Part shown: positions 46,850 to 55,471 of the stretch, piece by piece | Numbering within the stretch: the stretch's first letter is position 1 | Layout: every line of letters begins with the position of its first letter | DNA from: Dyella_B sp035503745 | GTDB lineage: Bacteria; Pseudomonadota; Gammaproteobacteria; Xanthomonadales; Rhodanobacteraceae | NCBI RefSeq assembly: GCF_035503745.1 | Contig: NZ_DATJTC010000011.1 | Location: forward strand, 62,001 to 126,000 | DNA length: 64,000 nt | Direction of reading: 5' to 3' | Made by a program: the position numbers and the translations under genes | The notes under the pieces: model-generated | Told to the model about the DNA's origin: nothing | The model's database searches: none | Seen by the model: the letters and a program-made list of their open reading frames with translations, nothing else

Positions 46850-47452
46850 ATGCAGACGCTGCTTTTCGATGAAACGGTACGGACGATCGCGGACGCTTCG
46901 ACCGGGCCGATCACCTACCAGCCCGGCGTGGTAGCGCCGCCGTTGGCAGATAGCTGGTTTGCCGCGCTGCGCGATGCCGTCGACTGGCATGCCAGTACGC
47001 GCATGATGTACGAACGCATGGTGGGCGTACCGCGCCTGCACGGGCATTACGCCATCGACGATCCCGCACTGCCTGGCGTGCTGCGCGAAATGCTTGCCGT
47101 GGTCGAACAGGTGGTGCCGGCGCCCTTCAATAGCATCGGGTTGAATTTGTATCGCGACGAGCACGACGGCGTGGCGCCGCATAACGACAAACTGCATGAG
47201 CTGGCGCCGCACCAGCCGATCGTGCTTTTGTCGCTGGGCGCGACGCGAACCATGGTGATACGCCGCAAGCTGCCGCCGCATTTGAAGACCGAACTGGAGC
47301 TGGAAGCGGGGAGCTTGCTGCTGATGGGGTGGAATGCGCAGCTGCATTACGACCATGGCATTCCCAAGCTGCGCCAGCCGGTGGGGGCGCGGATCAGCGT
47401 GGCGTTCCGGGTCAGGCCGGCGCGCGCCCGGGAAGCCTGGGGTACGTCCTGA
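46850..47452 (+). CDS. alkB: AlkB-family 2-oxoglutarate/Fe(II) dioxygenase
   Basis: 200-residue DNA/RNA repair dioxygenase that oxidatively removes alkyl groups from bases. The iron triad is H111-x-D113 (PHNDKLHE) and H169 (HYDHGIPK), with 2-oxoglutarate arginines R181 and R187. The ATG at 46850 has GGAG 6 nt upstream; an ATG at 46832 would add six residues. It begins 24 bp after dnaE2, so it is probably induced with the SOS cassette. Confidence 0.88.
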   Translation: MQTLLFDETVRTIADASTGPITYQPGVVAPPLADSWFAALRDAVDWHASTRMMYERMVGVPRLHGHYAIDDPALPGVLREMLAVVEQVVPAPFNSIGLNLYRDEHDGVAPHNDKLHELAPHQPIVLLSLGATRTMVIRRKLPPHLKTELELEAGSLLLMGWNAQLHYDHGIPKLRQPVGARISVAFRVRPARAREAWGTS

Positions 47453-47593
47453 TTTCTTGCGCGCCATTCCGGCGCGGGTACCATCCAGTGGTCTGAGGCT
47501 GCCTGCGTTTTGACACGGCCGCGCGCTCCGGTCACCGGATCGGGGATGTGTGCCGGAACGATGAGCGTATGGGCACGTGGACCGAATGGAGGT

Positions 47594-48241
47594 TCAGGCC
47601 GGTGGCAGAAATGCGTCCAAATACGCAGGCAAATGCGCAGGATGTTCGATAACGACTTGCGCGCCCGCTGCTTCCAATTCTTCGCGACTACCAAACCCCC
47701 ACAACACGCCGATCCCCGCCACGGCATTGGCCAGCGCACCTTCCATGTCGAAACGCCGGTCGCCGATCATCACCGTCTCCTGCGGCGCGGCGCCGAAATC
47801 GGCCAACGCAGCGGCGATCATCGAGGCCTTCTCGCTATGCGGGCTCGACGGATGCGGCCCGTACAGTTTCTCAAAGTGATGCCCGAACGGCAGCGCCTGG
47901 ACGATGGGCTGCGCATGCTGCCGCGGTTTGCTGGTGACCACGGCAAGGCGGTGGCCGGCCGCGTGCAGCGCGACCATCATGTCCTCGACGCCGGGATAGA
48001 TGCTGTGTTCGCGCCAACCGAGCGTGGTGAAGCGCTCGTGGTAATACGCCACCGCCGCCTCCACGCGTTCGGCATCGCCGCCCAAAAGCGGCGCAAAGTT
48101 GTGCCGCAGCGGCGGGCCGATCCACGCGCGCAGATCGGCAGGCGAGGGCACGCCGAGCTTTGTCAGTGCGTGGCGGATGCACGCGCTGATGCCGGCCTGC
48201 GAATCGATCAGCGTGCCGTCGAGGTCGAACAGGCACAGCAT
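47594..48241 (-). CDS. HAD-superfamily phosphatase, phosphoglycolate phosphatase-like
   Basis: 215-residue HAD hydrolase. Motif I is LFDLDGTL (nucleophile Asp6, acid Asp8), motif II VVTSKPR, and motif III IGDRRFD, with a helical cap domain (about 16-85). It most resembles Gph/PGP-type phosphatases; the substrate is not certain. The ATG at 48241 shares a base with the pgk stop (TGATG), so translation is coupled to pgk. Confidence 0.88.
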   Translation of the reverse strand: MLCLFDLDGTLIDSQAGISACIRHALTKLGVPSPADLRAWIGPPLRHNFAPLLGGDAERVEAAVAYYHERFTTLGWREHSIYPGVEDMMVALHAAGHRLAVVTSKPRQHAQPIVQALPFGHHFEKLYGPHPSSPHSEKASMIAAALADFGAAPQETVMIGDRRFDMEGALANAVAGIGVLWGFGSREELEAAGAQVVIEHPAHLPAYLDAFLPPA

Positions 48242-49404
48242 CAATGGGCGGCGCGTGCCTTGAGCGCTGCCACCGCCGGCAGTTCCTTGCCTTCGAGGAA
48301 TTCCAGGAACGCGCCGCCGCCGGTGGAGATGTAGGAAACCTTGTCGGCGATGCCGTACTTGTCCACCGCAGCCAGCGTGTCGCCGCCGCCGGCAATGGAG
48401 AAGGCCTTCGAATCGGCCACCGCGCGGGCCAGCACTTCCGTGCCCTTGGCGAAGGCATCGAATTCGAACACGCCCACCGGGCCGTTCCACACCACCGTGC
48501 CGGCCTTGGCGATCAACTCGGCATATTGCCGGGCGGTTTCCGGGCCGATGTCCAGGATCATCTCGCCTTCTTTCACCTGATCCACCGGCTTGACGGTAGC
48601 CGGTGCGTGTGCGGAAAACTCCGGCGCCACCACCACGTCCACCGGCATCGGCACCTGCGCGCCGCGGCGCCTGGCATCGGCCAGCACCTTCTTGGCGGCG
48701 GGAATAAGATCGGGTTCGTACAGCGAATTGCCCACAACGTGGCCGGCCGCGGCGATAAAGGTGTTGGCGATGCCGCCGCCCACGATCAGCTGGTCGACCT
48801 TGCCGATCAGGTTTTCCAGCAGCGTGAGCTTGGTCGATACCTTCGAACCCGCCACGATGGCGAGCAGCGGATGCGCCGGATGTTCCAGCGCCTTGCCCAG
48901 CGCGTCCAGTTCATCGCACAGCAAGGGGCCGGCCGCGGCCACCGGCGCGAACTTGATCACGCCATGGGTGGAGGCCTGCGCGCGATGGGCGGTGCCGAAG
49001 GCATCCATCACAAACACGTCGCACAGCGCGGCATATTTCTGGGACAGCGCTTGGTCGTCCTTGCCTTCGCCGACATTCATGCGGCAGTTTTCCAGCACCA
49101 CCACTTCGCCTTCGGCCACGTCCACGCCGTCAAGGTAATCGGCGACCAGGCGCACCGGCGCGCCGAGTTTTTCGCCCAGCCACCTGGCGACGGGCTCAAG
49201 CGAGGACTCGGCATCGAACTGACCTTCCTTCGGGCGGCCCAGGTGCGACATCACCATGACCCTGGCGCCGGCATCGCGGGCGGCCTTGATGGTGGGCAGC
49301 GAAGCATCCAGGCGTTGGGTGGACGTGATGCGGCCGCTTTCGATCGGCACGTTCAAGTCTTCGCGGATAAGCACGCGCTTGCCGCGCAGGTCGAGGTCGC
49401 TCAT
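48241..49404 (-). CDS. pgk: Phosphoglycerate kinase
   Basis: 387-residue glycolytic enzyme that transfers phosphate from 1,3-bisphosphoglycerate to ADP. The N-terminal substrate domain has LIREDLNVPIESGRI and MSHLGRPKEG; the C-terminal nucleotide domain has VGGGIANTF and the GGGDTLAAVDKYG loop. Length matches E. coli Pgk. The start at 49404 (MSDLDLRGKRVL) is preferred over longer in-frame options. It is the upstream gene of a two-gene leftward operon, and divergent from maiA. Confidence 0.97.
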   Translation of the reverse strand: MSDLDLRGKRVLIREDLNVPIESGRITSTQRLDASLPTIKAARDAGARVMVMSHLGRPKEGQFDAESSLEPVARWLGEKLGAPVRLVADYLDGVDVAEGEVVVLENCRMNVGEGKDDQALSQKYAALCDVFVMDAFGTAHRAQASTHGVIKFAPVAAAGPLLCDELDALGKALEHPAHPLLAIVAGSKVSTKLTLLENLIGKVDQLIVGGGIANTFIAAAGHVVGNSLYEPDLIPAAKKVLADARRRGAQVPMPVDVVVAPEFSAHAPATVKPVDQVKEGEMILDIGPETARQYAELIAKAGTVVWNGPVGVFEFDAFAKGTEVLARAVADSKAFSIAGGGDTLAAVDKYGIADKVSYISTGGGAFLEFLEGKELPAVAALKARAAH

Positions 49405-49552
49405 GCGGGTGACGGTCACGTGATAGCTCCTGGCATAACTTAAGGAAGTGGAACAGGCCCATGGGCCGCAACCGCTTATTTTCCCGCCGGCGCCACGTCG
49501 ATGCAAACGGCGGGGTTACACTCTTTGTTTCGTCCTTCCATGGAGTGGCCCG

Positions 49553-50218
49553 ATGGCGGCCGATCTTGTCCTCTACAGTTACTGGCGCTCCAGCGCGTCT
49601 TACCGCGTGCGCATTGCGCTGAATTTAAAGGGTTTACATTACCGAACGCAGGCAGTGCACCTGGTCCGCGACGGCGGCGAGCAGCACGGGGCGGCCTACG
49701 CGGCGCTCAACCCGCAGCAGCTGGTGCCGACGCTGGTGGATGGCGAGCGGGTGCTGACGCAGTCGATGGCGATCGTGGAATACCTGGACGAAACCCATCC
49801 GCAGCCGCCGCTGCTGCCGTCCGATGCGCCGGGGCGCGCACGCGTGCGGGAGCTGGCGCAAATCGTCGGATGCGATATCCATCCGCTGGGCAACCTGCGT
49901 GTACTGCAGTGGCTGGGCAACCCATTCGAAGCGGGCGACGAGCAGAAGGGAAACTGGATGCGGCACTGGATGGCGATCGGCTTCCAGGCGTTGGAGGCGA
50001 TGCTGGCCAGCAGTCCCCACACCGGGCATTACTGCCATGGCGATACGCCCAGCTTGGCCGACATATGCCTGGTGCCGCAGGTGTACAACGCGCGGCGCTG
50101 GAAGCTGCCGCTGGGTGATTATCCGACCCTTCTGCGCATCGATGCGATGTGTGCGGCGCATGCGGCGTTTCACGCCGCGGCGCCGGAGCAGCAGCCGGAT
50201 GCGCAGAAGGCGGCTTGA
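49553..50218 (+). CDS. maiA: Maleylacetoacetate isomerase (zeta-class GST)
   Basis: 221-residue glutathione-dependent cis-trans isomerase of tyrosine/homogentisate breakdown. The zeta-class signature SSASYRVRIALNLKG is at 12-26, and QLVPTLVDG and QSMAIVEYLDE mark the glutathione site. The enzyme is cytosolic. The other homogentisate genes are not adjacent. The start is the ATG at 49553. The 3' side faces the tandem-repeat block. Confidence 0.92.
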   Translation: MAADLVLYSYWRSSASYRVRIALNLKGLHYRTQAVHLVRDGGEQHGAAYAALNPQQLVPTLVDGERVLTQSMAIVEYLDETHPQPPLLPSDAPGRARVRELAQIVGCDIHPLGNLRVLQWLGNPFEAGDEQKGNWMRHWMAIGFQALEAMLASSPHTGHYCHGDTPSLADICLVPQVYNARRWKLPLGDYPTLLRIDAMCAAHAAFHAAAPEQQPDAQKAA

Positions 50219-50313
50219 GGTTTTCTTCCTCGCCGCTTCGGGGCAGAAGGTTGGGGTGAGGGCCGGCTTTTGCGACAACGCTTCTTATTGAAGTGTTGTT
50301 CGTTTGACATCCT

Positions 50314-50543
50314 CGCAAGGTCGGCCCCTCATCCGACCCTTCGGGCCACCTTCTCCCGGTGGGGAGAAGGTCATCAGGGCAGCTGAGATTCGCGCGAGGT
50401 TGGCCCCTCATCCGACCCTTCGGGCCACCTTCTCCTGGTGGGGAGAAGGTCATCAGGGCAGCTGAGATCCGCGCGAGGTTGGCCCCTCATCCGACCCTTC
50501 GGGCCATCTTCTCCCCGGAGGGGAGAAGATGATCAGGGCAGCC
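50314..50543. repeat. Three tandem copies of a 79-bp intergenic repeat
   Basis: Units at 50314-50392, 50393-50471 and 50472-50543 (last one cut short), each containing GGCCCCTCATCCGACCCTTC, then a stem ACCTTCTCC.../...GGAGAAGGT and TCATCAGGGCAGC. Units 1 and 2 differ at only a few positions; unit 3 has compensating changes in both stem arms (ATCTTCTCC with GGAGAAGAT). It fills the gap between maiA and pilU and could act as an attenuator or bidirectional terminator. No protein is encoded. Confidence 0.85.
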
Positions 50544-50556
50544 TTTGGCTGCGCAT

Positions 50557-51672
50557 TTAGAATCCCAGCCCGTACGGATCGTTTCCGGCCAGCTCGGTGC
50601 TCTCGGCGTTGCCGCCCTCGGACAGACGGATCTTCAAGGCCAAACCGTCGCGCGAGTCGGCCTTCGCCAGCGCTTCTTCCAGCTCGATACGGCCGCCACG
50701 GTACAGCTTGTACAGCGACTGGTCGAAGGTCTGCATGCCTTCCTGCAGGCTGCGGTCCATCGCTTCCTTCACCTCGTGGATCTGGCCGCGGCGGATCATG
50801 TCGCGGATGAAGGGCGTGTTCAGCAGCACTTCCACCGCCGGCAGGCGGCGGCCGTCCTTGCCCAGTACCAGGCGTTGGCTGATCACCGCGCGCAGGTTGA
50901 GGGCCAGGTTCATCAGCACGTTCTTGTGCGCCGATTCGGGGAAGAAGTTGAGGATGCGTTCCAGCGTCTGGTCGGCGTTGTTGGAATGCAGTGTCGCCAG
51001 GCACAAGTGGCCCGTTTCGGAGAACGCGATCGCCGCTTCCATCGTATCGGTGTCGCGGATTTCGCCGATCATGATCACGTCGGGCGCTTCGCGCATCGCG
51101 TTGCGCAGGGCCTCGTGATAAGTATGCGTATCCAGGCCCACTTCGCGCTGGTTGACGATCGATTTCTTGTGGCGATGCAGGTATTCGATCGGATCCTCGA
51201 TCGTGAGGATGTGGCCGGAGGAATTGGAATTGCGATGGTCGAGCATCGCCGCCAGCGTGGTGGACTTGCCCGAGCCCGTGGCGCCGACCACCAGGATCAG
51301 TCCGCGCGGCTCCATGATTAGGTCGCGGAAAATGGGCGGCAACTGCAGCTGTTCGACGCTGGGGATTTCGCTTTTGATGGCGCGGATCACCATGCCCACT
51401 TCGCCGCGCTGCTTGAATACATTGATACGGAAGCGTCCGGCTTCCTTCACCGCCAGCGCCATGTTGAGCTCCAGATCGCGCTCGAACTGCGGCACCTGGC
51501 CTTCATCCATGAGCGAATAGGCGATCTTTTTCACCATGCCGCTGGGCAGCCCGGTATTGCCGAGCGGGTAAAGCTTGCCCTCGACCTTGATGTTCACCGG
51601 GGCGCCGGTCGTCAGGAACATGTCCGACGCGCCCTTATCCACCATCAACTTGAGGAAGTAACCGATATCCAC
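50557..51672 (-). CDS. pilU: Type IV pilus retraction ATPase PilU
   Basis: 371-residue hexameric secretion ATPase that assists PilT in pilus retraction and twitching. The N-terminal MDIGYFLKLMVDKGASDMFL is typical of PilU. Walker A GATGSGKST at 130-138, Asp box near 158-165 (IEDPIEY), Walker B DVIMIGE at 198-204 and His box GHLCLATLH at 221-229 are intact. Unlike the usual pilT-pilU pair, no pilT is adjacent here. It is cytoplasmic at the pilus base. Confidence 0.95.
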   Translation of the reverse strand: MDIGYFLKLMVDKGASDMFLTTGAPVNIKVEGKLYPLGNTGLPSGMVKKIAYSLMDEGQVPQFERDLELNMALAVKEAGRFRINVFKQRGEVGMVIRAIKSEIPSVEQLQLPPIFRDLIMEPRGLILVVGATGSGKSTTLAAMLDHRNSNSSGHILTIEDPIEYLHRHKKSIVNQREVGLDTHTYHEALRNAMREAPDVIMIGEIRDTDTMEAAIAFSETGHLCLATLHSNNADQTLERILNFFPESAHKNVLMNLALNLRAVISQRLVLGKDGRRLPAVEVLLNTPFIRDMIRRGQIHEVKEAMDRSLQEGMQTFDQSLYKLYRGGRIELEEALAKADSRDGLALKIRLSEGGNAESTELAGNDPYGLGF

Positions 51673-51756
51673 CGTGAAGACCCCAAAATTTTACGCATTG
51701 CATTCAAGGATTGTGCCCGCTCACAATACGCCGTGATCCTCGGAGAGGAATGAGTG

Positions 51757-52440
51757 ATGGTGCACACATTTTCCCCGTTACAGGGACGCGACAGGCGTTT
51801 CAAGACGGTGGTCCCGGTATGGGTGGCGGCCGTGCTGCTGCTGTTAACCGGTTGCGCAAGCGTGCCTCCCCCGGATGGCGCGATGAATCAGGCCCAGGCC
51901 CAGCTGCAGGCGGCCCGCGACGCGGGCGCGTCCGATTACGATCCGGTCGATTTCGGCTTTGCACAGGATAAATTCCAGCAGGCCCAGGCCGCCATGGCCG
52001 ACCGCAAGTATGCGCTCGCCGCGGATCTTGCCGACGAATCGCGTGCCGATGCCACCCTGGCGCGGACCAAGGCGCAACTGGGCCAGGCGCGTGCCCAAAT
52101 TCAGTCCAAAACCGACGCAAACAGTCAGTTACGCTCCCAGAACGCCGAGGCGCAGTCGGAAAACGATCAGCACTATCAGCAGCTGAAGGCCCAGCTGGCC
52201 GCCCAGCAGGCCGCCGTGCAGCAGCAGGCGGGTGGGGACAACGGCGACAATCCGGCCTCCAGCGCATCGGCACCGGCCGCGCCGTCCAGTTCCGCCCTGC
52301 CCAGCCAGGCACCGGTCCAGCAGGACATGCCCGCGCCCTCGTCCTCGGTCCTTGGCAATCCGCCGCAGGGGCAGCAGGGCGGGTTCCAGACCCAGCCCGA
52401 TACCGGCCAGCAGAACCCGAACCAGGGAGGCCAGCCATGA
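51757..52440 (+). CDS. DUF4398-like lipoprotein
   Basis: 227-residue lipoprotein: signal sequence with lipobox LTGC (Cys near 32), then an Ala/Gln-rich helical segment with AQAQLQAARDAGASDYDPVDFGFAQDK typical of DUF4398, a coiled-coil region, and a long Ser/Pro/Gln-rich low-complexity tail. Such proteins sit in the periplasm at the outer membrane; function is unknown. Start is ATG 51757 (GTG at 51754 is also in frame) after AGAGGA. The stop overlaps the next start by 4 nt. Confidence 0.75.
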   Translation: MVHTFSPLQGRDRRFKTVVPVWVAAVLLLLTGCASVPPPDGAMNQAQAQLQAARDAGASDYDPVDFGFAQDKFQQAQAAMADRKYALAADLADESRADATLARTKAQLGQARAQIQSKTDANSQLRSQNAEAQSENDQHYQQLKAQLAAQQAAVQQQAGGDNGDNPASSASAPAAPSSSALPSQAPVQQDMPAPSSSVLGNPPQGQQGGFQTQPDTGQQNPNQGGQP

Positions 52441-53069
52441 ACAAACATCGCATATCGATCCTCGCCGCGGCCCTGCTGGCCCTGTTGGCCAGCACTGCCG
52501 TGCAGGCGCACAAGGACGACCTCGACGTCGATCGCCTCAACGACAGCCTCAACCAGCTGGCCAGCGATCCCACGCTGGGCACCTATGCCCAGGCCGACCA
52601 GGCGCTGGCGCGCGATGCGGTCAGCCAGCTCGCCCAGGCAAGCGGGCACGACCGGCCGCATGCGCTCTACATCGCCGAACGCCGCGTCGATCAGGCGAAG
52701 GCCGAGGCGCAGTTGCAACTGGCCCAGCGCCAGCTCAACCAGCTCGACCAGGAAAACGCGCAGCTGCAGCTCGATCGCAGCCGCATCGATGCCACCGCCG
52801 CGCAGCAGCAGCTGGATATCCAGCGCATGCAGTACCAGCTTTCGCAGCAGGAAACCGCGCGCCTGCAGGCCGAGGGCCAGGTCGCTGCCGATCAGGCCGC
52901 CCAGGCCCGCGCCGAAGCCGAGCAGGCCCGCAAAGTAGCCGCCGCGCAGGGCAGGGTCGCCGCCGCCGCGCGGCGACAGGCGGAACTGGCCGCCAAGGCG
53001 GCTAAGGCGCTGCGCTCGCAGATCCAGGACAGCCAGCAGCCTTCCGGTGGCTCCAACGGCGGTAATTGA
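52437..53069 (+). CDS. Exported coiled-coil protein paired with DUF4398 lipoprotein
   Basis: 210-residue exported protein (signal peptide ending VQAH, about 24). The mature part is almost entirely helical and rich in Gln, Ala and Arg, with a predicted coiled coil from about 80 to 190 (repeats such as AEAQLQLAQRQLNQLDQENAQLQ split over several heptads). The sequence at 30-70 (LNQLASDPTLGTYAQADQALARDAV) again resembles DUF4398. It is coupled to the upstream lipoprotein gene by a 4-nt overlap and likely interacts with its product. Confidence 0.75.
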   Translation: MNKHRISILAAALLALLASTAVQAHKDDLDVDRLNDSLNQLASDPTLGTYAQADQALARDAVSQLAQASGHDRPHALYIAERRVDQAKAEAQLQLAQRQLNQLDQENAQLQLDRSRIDATAAQQQLDIQRMQYQLSQQETARLQAEGQVAADQAAQARAEAEQARKVAAAQGRVAAAARRQAELAAKAAKALRSQIQDSQQPSGGSNGGN

Positions 53070-53133
53070 GCAGGCTGCTGCCCGCCGTTTTACGGGTTTT
53101 TGATCAAAAAACCAGCACCGATGCGACTTCCCG

Positions 53134-53151
53134 GGGGGCGCTTGCGCCCCC
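53134..53151. other. GC-rich hairpin after the DUF4398 operon
   Basis: GGGGGCG-CTTG-CGCCCCC, a 7-bp stem with a 4-nt loop in the gap between 53069 and 53341. There is no T-run. A GGTTTTT...AAAAAACC inverted repeat near 53095-53113 precedes it and may be the actual transcript end. Confidence 0.35.
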
Positions 53152-53340
53152 TTCGGAGCGGGAGTAGGGTCGAGTTGCCGTGGACCTCCAGCTTCCGCGG
53201 TTTTTAACGACCCGAATCATGCGCACACCCGCCAACGTCCCCTCGCCCAGGTCCTTCCCCAAGGACGTGGGGTGCGGTCATGTGCGCGATTCGATTCTGC
53301 TCAAAGTTGTCTGCCCGCAGTTTTGCGAGGAGGTTGGATC

Positions 53341-53565
53341 ATGTTTGAAAACCAGCAGCGTGACGATGTCGAAGCCTTGATGAAAGCCGACGCGGAGTTT
53401 CGCCGGCTTTACCAGTATCACAGGGAGCTCGACAGCAAGGTGCACGATGCCGAAATCGGCGTTCTCCCCATCGACGACATGACCTTGGCAGGGATGAAGA
53501 AAGAAAAACTCTACGCCAAGGAGCGCCTTCAGCGCATGTGGGATATGCAGCACCCCGTCAACTGA
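53341..53565 (+). CDS. YdcH-like DUF465 small protein
   Basis: 74-residue charged, helical protein of the DUF465/YdcH family (function unknown). It contains LMKADAEFRRLYQYHRELDSKV and LKxEKLxxKERLQRM-type segments that would form an antiparallel helical hairpin. The start is ATG 53341 with a strong AGGAGG 7 nt upstream. A clear hairpin terminator follows, so it is probably monocistronic. Confidence 0.8.
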   Translation: MFENQQRDDVEALMKADAEFRRLYQYHRELDSKVHDAEIGVLPIDDMTLAGMKKEKLYAKERLQRMWDMQHPVN

Positions 53566-53902
53566 CCTGCGTGTTTTCGCATGATGCACGGCCCCGGTAC
53601 ACCGGGGCCGTTTCATCTTCAGGGATGCGTTTTTGGCAGCGTCTTCAGCCGATCTTTTTTCAAACGGCATTGCCGGCAGCATGTTCGTGCAGGCGCATGC
53701 GCCCATGTATGCCACGGCCATGAACGGGTGCCATTCAATCGCTTCATCCGGATCGACGGATTGCCTGAATCGGATGCACGGCCCGCCACGCACCGCATGT
53801 CATCGGGCTTTTCTCGCGCGGAGCCCATACGACCCTCGGTTATGATGGGCGGCCGGCGCGACGATGAAGTCCGCGTTGGAGTATCCACGCCAAGGAGTTT
53901 TC
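53566..53902. other. Intergenic region between DUF465 gene and cbs
   Basis: 337 bp. It contains the terminator at 53588-53613. A TATGAT at 53841-53846 may be the cbs -10 element, though no good -35 is visible. Open frames on the minus strand here run antisense through the DUF465 gene and are not credible. Confidence 0.5.
53588..53613 (+). terminator. Hairpin terminator after the DUF465 gene
   Basis: Perfect 10-bp stem ACGGCCCCGG/CCGGGGCCGT with TACA loop, then a short T-rich tail. Confidence 0.7.
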
Positions 53903-55273
53903 ATGACGGTCAATGCAAGCGTCCTCGAACTGATCGGTAATACCCCCATGGTGCGCGCGCAGCGCCTGGACACCGGGCATTGCGAGCTTTTCCTAAAGCT
54001 GGAAAGCGCCAATCCGGGTGGCTCGATCAAGGATCGCATCGGCCTGTCGATGGTCGAAGGCGCCGAGAAAGCCGGCAAGATCAAACCCGGCGCCACGCTG
54101 GTGGAAGGCACTGCCGGCAATACCGGCTTGGGCCTGGCGCTGGTGGCGCAGGCCAAGGGCTATCGCCTGATTCTGGTCGTCCCCGACAAGATGAGCCGCG
54201 AGAAAATCTTCAATCTCAAGGCCATGGGCGCCGAAGTGGTGCTGACGCGTTCGGATGTCGCCAAGGGTCATCCGGAGTACTACCAGGACATGGCCGAACG
54301 CATCGCGCGCGAAACGCCCGGTGCGTATTTCATCAACCAGTTCGGCAATCCGGACAATCCGCTCGCGCACATCCAAACCACCGGCCCGGAAATTCTCAAG
54401 CAGATGGATGGCAAGGTCGATGCGGTGGTGGTGGGCTGCGGATCCTCCGGCACCATGACGGGGCTGTCCAAGTACTTCGCCGAACATTCGCCGCATACGG
54501 AAATCGTGCTGGCCGATCCGGTGGGTTCGATTCTCGCCCAATACATCAACGAAGGCGTGCTATCGACCAAGTCCGGCAGTTGGATGGTCGAAGGCATCGG
54601 CGAAGATTTCCTGCCGACGATCAGCGATTTTTCCCGCGTAAAAAAAGCCTACGCGATTTCCGACAAAGAGAGCTTTCTCGCCGCACGCGAACTGCTCGCC
54701 AAAGAAGGCGTGCTCGGCGGCTCCTCCACCGGCACCCTGCTGTCCGCCGCGCTGAAATATTGCCGCGAGCAGACCCAGCCCAAGCGCGTGGTGACGCTGG
54801 TGTGCGACACCGGCAACAAATACCTGTCGAAGATGTACAACGACTATTGGATGCTCGACAACGGCTTCATCGCGCGCGAACAGCACGGCGACTTGCGCGA
54901 TCTGCTGCTGCGGCCGTTCGCGCAGCGCGACACCGTGGTGGTCGGCCCGAACGAATTGCTGATGACGGCCTACACGCGCATGAAGCTCTACGACGTGTCG
55001 CAGCTGCCGGTGATGGACGGCCATCGCATCGTGGGCATCCTCGATGAATCGGACGTATTGATGCACGTGCACGCCGACGAAGCGCGCTTCCGCGACTCGG
55101 TCGCCACCGCCATGATCACCGACCTGCAGATGCTGGACGTGCGCTCGCCGATCCAATCGCTGCTGCCGGTATTCGAGCGCGGCCACGTGGCCATCGTGGT
55201 GGATGGCGAGCAGTTCCTGGGCCTGATCACCCGCATCGACCTGTTGAACTATCTGCGGCGCAAGGTGCACTAA
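53903..55273 (+). CDS. cbs: Cystathionine beta-synthase with CBS-domain pair
   Basis: 456-residue fold-type II PLP enzyme that condenses serine (or an activated serine) with homocysteine, or acts as a cysteine synthase. PLP lysine Lys43 is in NPGGSIKDRIG; phosphate-binding VEGTAGNTGLGLA and GCGSSGTMTG loops are present. The C-terminal third (about 335-456) is a pair of CBS domains that usually bind adenosyl ligands for regulation. The ATG at 53903 follows AAGGAG by 7 nt. The next gene is glmS. Confidence 0.92.
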   Translation: MTVNASVLELIGNTPMVRAQRLDTGHCELFLKLESANPGGSIKDRIGLSMVEGAEKAGKIKPGATLVEGTAGNTGLGLALVAQAKGYRLILVVPDKMSREKIFNLKAMGAEVVLTRSDVAKGHPEYYQDMAERIARETPGAYFINQFGNPDNPLAHIQTTGPEILKQMDGKVDAVVVGCGSSGTMTGLSKYFAEHSPHTEIVLADPVGSILAQYINEGVLSTKSGSWMVEGIGEDFLPTISDFSRVKKAYAISDKESFLAARELLAKEGVLGGSSTGTLLSAALKYCREQTQPKRVVTLVCDTGNKYLSKMYNDYWMLDNGFIAREQHGDLRDLLLRPFAQRDTVVVGPNELLMTAYTRMKLYDVSQLPVMDGHRIVGILDESDVLMHVHADEARFRDSVATAMITDLQMLDVRSPIQSLLPVFERGHVAIVVDGEQFLGLITRIDLLNYLRRKVH

Positions 55274-55471
55274 CTTCGCGTCGCGGGCAAAGCGCGCGCT
55301 GGTGGAGTTGGAACGATCCAAGTCCGCTCGCGCGCTTCGCTTTCGCACCGTGCGCTTCGTTTCACCATGGCCGTGCGCCCGATTCTACGCAGGCATGACA
55401 TGCCGGCTGGAAAGCTGATCGAAACGGCATGCCCTTAATGTGCCCGCTCATTTTGACCAGGAACCGACCCC

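Noticed and set aside
50314..50543. CRISPR array
   Set aside because: The repeats are contiguous 79-bp units without variable spacers, and no cas genes are present.
53278..53793. 171-codon leftward frame
   Set aside because: Runs antisense across the well-supported DUF465 gene and its terminator.
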